From UBA11358 sp049517655 (GTDB lineage: Bacteria; Verrucomicrobiota; Verrucomicrobiia; Limisphaerales; UBA11358): 64,000 nt of DNA. The stretch lies in the NCBI GenBank assembly GCA_049517655.1, contig JBEKRQ010000002.1, forward strand, positions 717,817 to 781,816, read 5' to 3'. The stretch's first letter is position 1. Each line of letters opens with the position of its first letter. This document shows, in pieces, positions 53,201 through 61,300 of this stretch. Both the position numbers and the translations under genes were made by a program. The notes below the pieces were generated by a model. The model was given only the letters and a program-made list of their open reading frames with translations. It was not told where the DNA came from and did no database searches.

Positions 53201-55358
53201 CGGATTGGTGGCCAAACTGAAAACCCATCGGACCCATGAGGAGAAGCCTGCCATCGTCCTCGCGGCAACTTTTACTGCCAATCCGTTAGAGGAATCCTTA
53301 AAGTTCTGGATGAGCGAACTGGATATTTCAACAGAGATCAAATGGGCGCCCTACAATCAGGTCCTTCAGCAGTTATTGGACCTGACCAGTCTGCAAAACA
53401 CAAATCGACTTGGGGTCAATGTGGTCTTGATACGAATTGAGGATCTTCAGCGCTTCAAGGCGGACGAAGCGGGAGAGATCCGGAAACATGTGCTGGAGTT
53501 TGCAGCCGCAGTGAAGGCAGCGGCAGGTCATTCGCCGTGCTCCTACATCGTGGGGATATGCCCTGGCTCTCCCTTGGAGCAACGGCTGGCATTTTTCCAT
53601 GAAATGGAAGCTTTGATGGCTTCGGAAATTCAGGGGGTCAAAAGTTTATGTTTGATCCGGTCTTCAGAGTGGAATCAAGCGTATCCAATAACAGAGTTTT
53701 ATGATCGGTATGGAGATGAGTTGGGGCACGTCCCATACACTTCCGAATTCTTTACTGTGATGGGGACAATGTTGGCGCGAAAGTGTTTTGGAATTTTTAG
53801 CGTGCCCTATAAAGTTATTGTGCTTGATTGCGATCAGACACTCTGGACGGGAATCTGCGCCGAAGATGGGGTTATGGGGATTACGATTGATCCCGCCAGA
53901 CAGGCATTACAACGGTTTATGCTGGACCAGAAGGATGCCGGCAAGCTGCTTTGTTTATGCAGTAAAAACGATGAGACCGATGTGGCCGAAGTGTTTCGAT
54001 GTCGCCCCGAAATGTGTTTGAAACGTGACGATATAGTTGCCTGGCGGATTAATTGGGAATCGAAATCGGAGAACCTGAAATCATTGGCCGAAGAATTGGG
54101 GCTTGGGCTGGATAGTTTCATTTTCATGGATGACAATCCGGTCGAATGTGCCGAGGTTGCAGCCAACTGTCCGCAGGTATTGGTCTTGGAGCTGCCTGGA
54201 GAGCCAGAGGCGATCGGTGGATTTCTGCGGCACCTTTGGGTTTTTGATCGCCGGGAAACCACCGAAGAGGACAAAAAACGGACACAGCTTTATCGGGAGA
54301 ACGCGGAACGGGAGCGGCTTCGAAAAGACGCGCCCAGCTTTGAAGTGTTTCTCGCAGGGTTGGAGTTACATTTGGAGATAGCGAAAGTGGAACCTGATCA
54401 ATTATTCCGCGTTGCACAATTGACCCAGCGTACCAATCAGTTCAACGCGACTTCAGTCCGCCGGAGCGAAACCGAGCTCGAAGGGTTATTAAGAACCCGG
54501 GAACTGGAGTGCCTGGTTGTCAAGGCGCGGGATCGTTTTGGAGATTACGGCCTGATCGGCGTCATGCTGTTTAAAGCCATGCCTGGGGTGATTGGCGTCG
54601 ACACCTTTCTGCTGAGTTGCCGGGTTCTGGGCAAGGGAATTGAGCATCGGATGCTGGCCAAATTGTGCGAAGTTGCTTGCGAACGAGGGTTGAATTTTGT
54701 GGAGATCGAATATCGTCCCACGGGCAAAAATCAGCCAGTGCTGGATTTCTTGAAGAATTTAGGAAGCCCGCCTGTGAAACAGCAGGCTGGTTGTCTTGTT
54801 TTCAAGCTGGTTGCTAAAGATTTGGTAAATCTACGTTACGTTCCTGTAGACCGCAAAGCGGTCCATGCCGCATCTGCTGCGGATGGTCAGGTGGCGATGG
54901 CACAAAAGGCCAGTTCTGGCACCTTGACACGAATTGCGTTGGAGCTGTCAGAGGTCAAACAGATTCAGCAGGCGCTGGAATCGTATAGGCGGCAGACCAG
55001 GGTTCAGCCTGTCCGGGGGGAATATGCCGCGCCTCGCACTCCTTCAGAGAAAACCCTGGCGGAAATATGGTCCACGGTGTTGGGGATCGAGCGGGTTGGT
55101 ATTTTCGATAACTTTTTCGACTTGGGGGGTCATTCGCTTTTGGCGACGCAGGTTATATCGCGCGTGCGCGACGTTTTCCAGGTCGAAATTCCGCTGCAGA
55201 TCATTTTTACCACCCGATTTACGATTGAGGAACTGGCCAAAGTTGTTACACAGTATCAGATGGAAAAAGTAAATGACAAAGACATCGCCGTCTTGCTGGA
55301 TGAGATCAACAACCTGTCGGATGAGGAGGCCAAAGCGGCGATACCTCGTAAAACTTAG
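47259..55358 (+). CDS. GT4-NRPS fusion: GT4-C-A-T-C-FkbH(HAD)-T
   Basis: A 2699-residue protein. GT4 glycosyltransferase (residues 1-~390; VPSFGGANKGNRLLMEGLAQ, MEAFGLLSVEAMLRGIPVLA), linker LSLKRQTLLQLRAIRAM (~425), C1 (MHHIISDGWSM, ~594), A (FTSGTTGVPKG, ~1084; NFYGTTET, ~1224), T (LGGHSLLATQ, ~1477), C2 (LHHIASDGWSM, ~1677), FkbH region (ATFTANPLEESLKFWMSEL, ~2002; VIVLDCDQTLWTGICAEDG, ~2190), T (LGGHSLLATQ, ~2622). The A domain has the Lys2-like SGLSHDPLLRDIFAPL motif. The GT4 matches the standalone gene at 25840. It is translationally coupled to neighbours (4-nt overlap upstream, next start at +1). I know of few GT-NRPS fusions. Confidence 0.92.
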   Translation: MKILLLQKMIYVPSFGGANKGNRLLMEGLAQRGHKCRVIVPAIGSHGPQTREQLLEALKAREIDILTVTPEICIFRCHGVQVHAVFSAAGIYSYAEQRIKEFQPDWVLVTAEDPGQTLLESALRCAPDRTVYIALTPLQMPFGPACFLPSTAQTELIRRAAGIITISNHVKEYIRHWSGLDSTVLRFPVYGPGPFRNLGCFERGFVTLINPCAYKGISIFLDLAEGLPDVSFAVVPTWGTTSGDHMSLRRFPNITLLPPADDIDEILVQTRVLLMPSLWMEAFGLLSVEAMLRGIPVLASNTGGLPEAKLGVDYVLPVHPIEQYEPRFDERDYPVPVIPPQNSSPWKQTLQELLSHRTTYQRVSEESRRAALDFVSQAGVEAFEQFLSCLEKVKGTPEPAADRFKAEVKAAGNPTAPDSGKIHPLSLKRQTLLQLRAIRAMRKSEQPSIPRLSRGSSREGFPLSYAQERLWFLDQLRPGNIGYQALFGLGITGRLDAGVLERSLNEIVRRHEILRTSFHIQAGEPRQVITAEVKFELPIHDLQNLSPDQRAAELQRTTECELEKSFDLTCAPLIRAGLVRFSETEHVLLYGMHHIISDGWSMSVVVQELSKIYEAFARGEPSPLPELPIQYVDFAVWQRNWLQGEVLEKQLEYWREQLKAMPEALELPTDRPRPAMPSHHGSATAMVLSKELSLELKKLSQRQGVTLFMTLLAGWKVLLYRHTGQDDVVVGTPIANRNRREIEALIGFFVNTLVIRTDLSGNPTFLELLDRERKVTLDAYEHQDIPFERLVQELQPERNLSYNPLFQVFFNLANLGEETLEIQGLQLSTQRNETASARFDLTLYVNDVGEQLRLELVYSTDLFAKWRMDEFLNQYHLLLTQLVEAPQTRIADFTLVSERMRKTLPQLSAKVESRWKGGVHEFFSREARRCPEAVAVMDQAECWNYAELDKCANQLANYLRIGGLKLGDRVAIYGSRSAGLILALIGVLKASGSFVILDQSYPESRLKEYVRVVQPRACILLDDAGARQPAFDRYLTELADCFRLVLPATRLDLMQVLGACSSADPELATDPEQECYLAFTSGTTGVPKGIIGTHSPLAHFIAWHAEQFGLMEGDRFSLLSGLSHDPLLRDIFAPLSVGARICIPDEPGLERGDLGMWMKEAQVSVAHLTPALGRFICAGVKNAKAPFTLDSLRYAFFGGDLLTRGDIQQLKEIAPSVQCVNFYGTTETPQAMSYYRILGGEREFTKDLEQVPIGAGIEGVDVVVLNRSAQPAGVGELGEIWIRTPYLSSGYLNDPALTQERFRRNWFGNGEEDRMYKTGDWGRYLPDGNIEYWGRMDHQVKVRGFRIELGEIESVLRQHSGVNDAAVITWEDKAGDKQLAGYVVGKEMAGPGDQELRRHVREKLPEYMVPSVFVMLERIPLTPNGKVDRKALPAPERKPEEGTFVAPQTPTEELLVGIYKEVLKVERVGVNENFFELGGHSLLATQLISRVRKVFKVELPLKDLFEAPTVASLGERVAMARQTGSGLQAPPIMPSDRNSDLPLSFAQERLWFLDQLEPGSPTYNAILSIPGVLRIGGVVHVKIFEQALNEIIRRHEVLRTTFGAVDGRPIQVIQPVHPTKLPVIDLENLLEQDQADRVLRLAEEEAQRPFNLKEDLMVRFQLLRLNETRHVMLYTLHHIASDGWSMRIFIEEFVELYKAFLENKTSPLTELPVQYADFAIWQREWLQGEVLANHLSYWKKQLGERPTELQLPTDRPRVTGQRSRLATQSIIIPAALTRQLNQLSQREGVTLFMTLLAAFNALLSRYAQREEIAVGTFVANRNRSEVEQLIGFFVNILMLYTNLSGDPDFKEILKRVRTVALEAYAHQDLPFQKLVAELQPERSMTHSPLYQVMLVLHNTPVTQLQLPGLILSPIKIDWKTANLDLHLSMSETKEGLVGLFEYDPELFEAQTIMLLEENYRGILEQVAEDAERKLSQLQLTAGLVAKLKTHRTHEEKPAIVLAATFTANPLEESLKFWMSELDISTEIKWAPYNQVLQQLLDLTSLQNTNRLGVNVVLIRIEDLQRFKADEAGEIRKHVLEFAAAVKAAAGHSPCSYIVGICPGSPLEQRLAFFHEMEALMASEIQGVKSLCLIRSSEWNQAYPITEFYDRYGDELGHVPYTSEFFTVMGTMLARKCFGIFSVPYKVIVLDCDQTLWTGICAEDGVMGITIDPARQALQRFMLDQKDAGKLLCLCSKNDETDVAEVFRCRPEMCLKRDDIVAWRINWESKSENLKSLAEELGLGLDSFIFMDDNPVECAEVAANCPQVLVLELPGEPEAIGGFLRHLWVFDRRETTEEDKKRTQLYRENAERERLRKDAPSFEVFLAGLELHLEIAKVEPDQLFRVAQLTQRTNQFNATSVRRSETELEGLLRTRELECLVVKARDRFGDYGLIGVMLFKAMPGVIGVDTFLLSCRVLGKGIEHRMLAKLCEVACERGLNFVEIEYRPTGKNQPVLDFLKNLGSPPVKQQAGCLVFKLVAKDLVNLRYVPVDRKAVHAASAADGQVAMAQKASSGTLTRIALELSEVKQIQQALESYRRQTRVQPVRGEYAAPRTPSEKTLAEIWSTVLGIERVGIFDNFFDLGGHSLLATQVISRVRDVFQVEIPLQIIFTTRFTIEELAKVVTQYQMEKVNDKDIAVLLDEINNLSDEEAKAAIPRKT
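48650..49180 (+). repeat. C-domain N-lobe DNA repeated at 56790-57315
   Basis: The first ~530 bp of this C domain are over 90% identical by eye to those of the C domain in the next gene, including long identical stretches; identity falls sharply after the QYADFAVWQ region. Confidence 0.8.
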
Positions 55359-58300
55359 ATGAACAAAGTTATGGGGAAAATAATCCTCACTTCGGTCGGG
55401 GCAATGGGAGACATAGCTCCATTCCTGGCCATTGGACGCGCGTTGAGGGCACGAGGCCATGACGTCATTGTATTGACGAATTGTTGTTACCAAGGGCTGG
55501 TTAAAGAAGCTGGTTTGAGTTTCCATTCGATAGACACTCCCGAAGAGGCGTCACGGTTTTTGCGGGACGATGTACTTTGGAACAGTCCCCAGGAGCTTCC
55601 CACCCTTTTTAAAACTCATTTCTTGCCGAAGGTGCTCTCGGAGTACGAAAAGATTGCGGGTGAATGCCGCGGGAATAAGTCAGTGATCATCGCTCGAGCT
55701 ACTCCGGGCATTGCTTCCTTGATGGCCTCGGAAAAAACAGGCGTTCCGGTAGTGCCGGTTTTCACTGCACCGATCATGGTCAGCGGCATGTCTATTCTGA
55801 CCGAACTGTTCAGTACCATTCTGGCTGGCGACATTAACAATATTCGACAGCAGGCCTCGCTGCCTCCCATTGAGGATTGGCGTGGCTGGTGGCATTCACC
55901 CAAGCACAGCATCGGTGCCTGGCCGGACTGGTTTTGTGCGCCGGAGCTAGGTTGGCCGGCGGGAGTAGAGACCGTTGGGTTCCTTTTAGATGATCAGGGG
56001 CAAACCGGAGTTGTCCCGGAAGATGTTGAGAAAATATTACGTATGGATGTGCCTCCGGTTCTCATAACTGGGGGCACCAATCCGTTCCTGCGAGCGGAAT
56101 TTCATGCGGTGTGTGTTGAAGCCTGCCGGCGCATTGGACGGGCTGCCGTATTGGTTACCCGACATCACGATTCGATTCCTCCCCACCTGCCGTCCAACGT
56201 CATTTGGTTACAGAGCCTTCCATTTGCCAGTGTGATGCCGCGTTTCGGAGCCATTTTGCATCACGGAGGCATGGGAACCTTGGGGCATGCTATTGTCGCT
56301 TCTGTTCCCCAGATCGTATTGCCGTTCGGGGCGGACCGTCCGGACAATGGCAGCCGCCTGAGTAAACTGGGAATCGCAGAGTGTTTTTCCCGACAAAACT
56401 GGAAGCCAGAACTGTTGGCTAAAGCGCTGGAACGTGCGTTGACGTCCGAAGAAGTCAGGAGCCGTTGTCAGGAGTTTGCAGGACGTTGCCATCGTCACGA
56501 TGCCATATCGGCGGCGTGTAACATGGTGGAAGCCTTGCTTAACGGCGGTGCAGGATCAGGCCAGGGATCTTTTACTGCAAAAGCCGCCATCCAGCCCGAT
56601 GGCCAGACGCAATCCAAAAGTGAAACTCCCTTAAATTTGCGGGACTACAGCCAGATCATAGCCGGACTTTCGCCGGAGAAGCGCGCATTGCTCGAGTCAA
56701 GATTGATGGCAAGAGATGAGATTAACCGTCCCAACACAAAAATTCCCTCCATTCCCCGCAAAACCGAGGCAAACAGTTTCCCACTCTCCTTTGCTCAGGA
56801 ACGGTTGTGGTTTTTGGACCAGCTTCAACCGGGCAATGTTGGCTACCAAGAGTTGGTTGGCTTGGGGATCACGGGAAGGCTGGATGCTGGGGTTTTGGAG
56901 CGAAGCTTGAACGAGATTGTAAGACGGCATGAGATTTTAAGGACCAGCTTTCACATCCGGGCCGGCGAGCCGCGGCAGGTGATCGCCACGGAGGTAAGAT
57001 TCGAGCTGCCGATATACGATCTGCAGAACTTGTCACCTGATCAGCGGGCAGCGGAACTTCAGCGGACAGCAGAGTGCGAAATGGAAAAATCCTTTGACCT
57101 GACTGGTACTCCTTTGATTCGAGCCAAGCTGGTGCGATTCAGCGAAACCGAGCACGTGCTGCTCTACGGGATGCACCATATCATCAGCGACGGATGGTCG
57201 ATGTCCGTGGTCATCCAGGAATTGTCAAAAATCTACGAAGCATTCGCGCGTGGTGAACCTTCGCCTCTGCCGGAGTTGCCGATACAGTATGCGGATTTCG
57301 CGGTTTGGCAGAGGGAATGGCTCACGGGCCCGGTTCTCGAAAAGCAACTCAATTATTGGCGGACGCGATTGGGGGGCGTATCCGGGTCGTGTGATCTGCC
57401 GTTCGATTTTCCCCGTCCAGCCGTATCCAGCCTGCGCGGCGCGGCGCTTCCCGTTGTACTGTCAAGCGAGCTTACCCGGAAGTTAAAGAAGCTTGGCCAG
57501 CAGGAAGGGGCGACTTTGTTTATGGTGTTATTGGCCGGACTGAAAATCGTGCTGCAGCGCTACAGCGGCCAGACGGACGTAGTGTTGGGCAGCCCGATTG
57601 CGAACCGAAACCGTCGCGAGGTGGAAGGATTGATTGGTTTTTTTGTCAACGTTTTGGTGCTCAGGACAGAGATGGAGCCGCAGATGAGTTTTCTGGAGTT
57701 GGTCAGGCGAACGCGGGACACGGCGTTGGAAGCCTATGCGCATCAGGACTTGCCGTTTGAGAAGCTGGTGGCGGAATTGCAGGTGGAGCGGGACCTGAAT
57801 CGGAATCCGTTGGTGCAGGTGGTGTTTGGCCTGCTGAATACTCCGGCCGAAAAGCTCGAAGTGTCAGGATTGCATTTTAGTCCGGTGGAATTGGAAAATG
57901 AAGCCGCCCGATTTGATTTGGAGTTTTTGTTGAGAGAAGTCGATGGAGGTGTCGTGGGGAAGTTAAGATACGCGACCGATCTATTCCAGGCTTCGACCGT
58001 CCAGCGATTGTTAAAGCATTTTGAATTGGTTTTGGAAAAGGCGGTTGCCGGTCCCGGCCAGCGTTTGTCCGAATGGGACATCCTGACTGGGGAAGAACGG
58101 CAGCAATTGCTTTATCGGTGGAACGATACGGGGACTGATTACCCGAAGGACAAGTGCATCCATGAGTTATTTGAGGAACAGGTGGAACGTAATCCGGAGG
58201 CGGTGTCGGTGATATATGAGGATAAGCAACTGACCTACCGGGAGCTCAACGAGAGATCGAACCAGTTGGCGCATTATTTGAGGAAGTTGGGAGTGGGGCC

Positions 58301-61300
58301 GGAGGTGCTGGTGGGGATCTGTGTGGAGCGAAGTTTGGAGATGGTGATTGGGCTGCTGGGGATCTTGAAAGCGGGAGGAGCGTATGTGCCCCTGGATCCG
58401 AGGTATCCGAAGGGACGGTTGGCATATATGGTGAAGCAAGCACAGTTGAAAGTGCTGCTGACCCAGCAACGATTGAGGGAGGAATTAAAGCAAGTCGTGA
58501 GTGATGCGGGTGGAGAGGAGGGGGAATTGGTCTGTTTGGACGGGCTGAGAGCCGTTAAGAGGGGCGTGAAGAAGCTCAAGAGCGGAGTGTGGGCGGAGAA
58601 CGTGGCGTATGTGATTTACACGTCTGGGTCGACGGGACAGCCCAAAGGGGTGCAGATCAGCCATCAGGCGCTGACGAATTGTTTGGAGTGGATGAGGCAA
58701 GAGCCTGGTATGGAAGCGGCCGACCGAATGATGGCGGTAACGACGTTGTCGTTTGACATAGCGGGATTGGAGTTATGGTTGCCGCTGACGACAGGAGCAA
58801 CGGTGGTGGTAGCTGGGAGCGAAGCGGCGGTGGATGGGAGGGAGTTAGCGCAGTTGATGGAGAAGAGTGAAGTAACGGTAATGCAGGCGACGCCGGCGAC
58901 GTGGCGGTTGCTGCTGGAGGAGGGGTGGAAAGGGAAGCGTGGATTGAAGATACTGTGCGGTGGAGAATCATGGACCGAGGAATTGGCTGAGCGGTTGTGG
59001 AAGGGAAGCGGATCGGTGTGGAATATGTATGGGCCGACAGAGACGACGATTTGGTCGGCGGTGAGCCAGGTGGAGAGAGGGCAGACGCCGATGATAGAAG
59101 GACCGATAGCGAACACGGAATTCTATATTTTGGATAGGGAGATGAGATTGGTGCCGATGGGGGTGGTGGGCGAATTATATATCGGTGGGGATGGATTGGC
59201 GCGGGGATATTTGCATCGGCCAGAACTGACGGCGGAGAAGTTCGTGCCTGATCCGTTTGATAGAGAAAGCGGACAACGGTTGTATCGGACGGGAGACATC
59301 GTGAGGTATCGGGCGGATGGGAACATCGCATTTTTGGGGAGGAAAGATGAGCAGGTAAAGATTCGTGGTTTCCGCATCGAGTTGGGCGAGATAGAAGCCG
59401 CACTAGAACAGCATCCGGCGGTGCAACAAAGCGTCGTGGTAGTGCGGGAAGACGAACCGGGTGACAAGCGGCTGGTAGGGTATGTCGTGGCCAATCCGGA
59501 CACAGCCTGCGAGAGGATTTCCGCCGAATTAAAGGGTGCGCAGGTGGAGGAATGGGAAATGGTATGGGATGACACTTACAATCAGTCGCCGGAACCGGTC
59601 GATTCCATGTTTAACATTGCAGGATGGAACAGCAGTTACACTGGCGAACCAATTCCAGCGGAAGAAATGAGAGAATGGCTGGACGAGACGCTGGACGATA
59701 TTCGGCGTTTGGATCCAATACGGGTGCTGGAGATTGGATGTGGAACTGGAATGATTTTATTTGGGCTGGCGGGCAGGTGCGCCGAATATTGGGCCACCGA
59801 TTTTTCGCGGGGCGCGCTCGCGTACATCGAGCGGCAAATGGAGCGGGCGGGATTGGAAAAGTCGCGGATACAATTGCTGCACCGCAACGCTGATAATTTC
59901 GAAGGAATCAACAACGAGAAATTCGACTGTGTGATTCTTAATTCGGTGGTGCAATATTTTCCTGACGTCGAATATTTGCTTCGGGTGCTTGAAGGAGCGG
60001 TCAGCGTGGTGAAAGAGGGGGGATGCGTTTTTCTAGGAGATGTCCGAAGCCTCGCGTTGTTGGAGGTCTTTCGCACCGCCGTTGAATTATACAAAGCGGC
60101 GGAGACATTGCCTTCGGAGCAGTTGAAACAGAGGATCCAGTCCCAAATCGGGCGGGAGAACGAGTTGGCGGTGGATCCCGGATTCTTTTTCGCACTACAG
60201 CGGCGGCTGCCGAAAATCCGGCACGTGGAGATCAAGCCCAAGGGGACACGCGCATGCAATGAACTAACACAATTTCGTTACCAGGTGATTTTGCACGTCG
60301 GGGTCGGTCCGGAATTGGTGGAGGTTGCGCAGTGGCTGGATGGGGAGCAGGAGAAACGGACCTTGGAAGAGTTGCGGCAACTGTTGCAAGCGGAGCAGCC
60401 GGATAAAGTGGGTGTAAGGGGAATGGCCAACAGACAGTTGTGGCGGGAGGTGCTGTTGGTGAATCAACTACAGAACAGCGAAGCTACACGGCGGGTCGGA
60501 GAATTGCTGGAAGAGTTAAGGCGGCGGCCAGCCGATGGAGTGGCCCCATGGGAACTATACGAGTTGGGCAAGGAGCTGGCGTATAACGTGGAGATCAGCT
60601 GGGCCCGCCACGGGGCGGAAGGAAGATTTGACGCCGTGTTTTGGCGGGCGCCGGCGAAATCGCAACTAGCTTTGAGCGGCAAAGTGAGAGCAAAGTTTTG
60701 GGATGACAAAGTCCCGGACCGGCCTTGGAGGGAATACGCGAACAACCCGTTGCATAACAAATTGACGCTGCAGCTCGTACCGCAGTTGAGAAGCTATTTG
60801 CTTGGCAAGCTTCCGGATTACATGGTGCCGCAAAGTTTTGTGGTGATGGAAAAGCTGCCCTTGACGCCCCATGGAAAGCTGGACCGGAAAGGACTGCCGG
60901 CCCCCGGAGAAAGCCGGCCGCAATGGTTGGAGGAATTTGCCGCTCCGCGCACGGACACGGAGAAAAAGCTGGCGAAGATCTGGTCGGACGTATTGAGATT
61001 GGAACAGGTCGGCATACACGATAATTTCTTTGGGCTGGGAGGGGATTCAATTTTAAGCATTCAGGTCATAACGCGGGCCAGGGAAGAGGGCTTGCACTTA
61101 ACTCCCAGGCAGTTGTTTCAACACCAGACCGTGGCCGGATTGGCGGAAGTGGCCGGGGTGGCAGGAGCAAAAATTGCCGAGCAAGTTCCGGTGAGCGGAG
61201 CGGTGGAGTTGACGCCAATACAACAGTGGTTTTTTGAAAAGAAATTGGAGGCACCGCATCATTTTAACCAAGCCGTGCTGCTGGAAATAAAAAACGGCTT

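Noticed and set aside
53834..54274. 146-codon antisense frame inside the FkbH domain of the 47259 gene
   Set aside because: Ser/Arg-rich shadow of a well-supported catalytic domain on the plus strand.
58657..59403. 248-codon open frame antisense to the second A domain
   Set aside because: It results from the G-rich, C-poor coding strand of the NRPS gene; the protein is Pro/Ser-rich without motifs.
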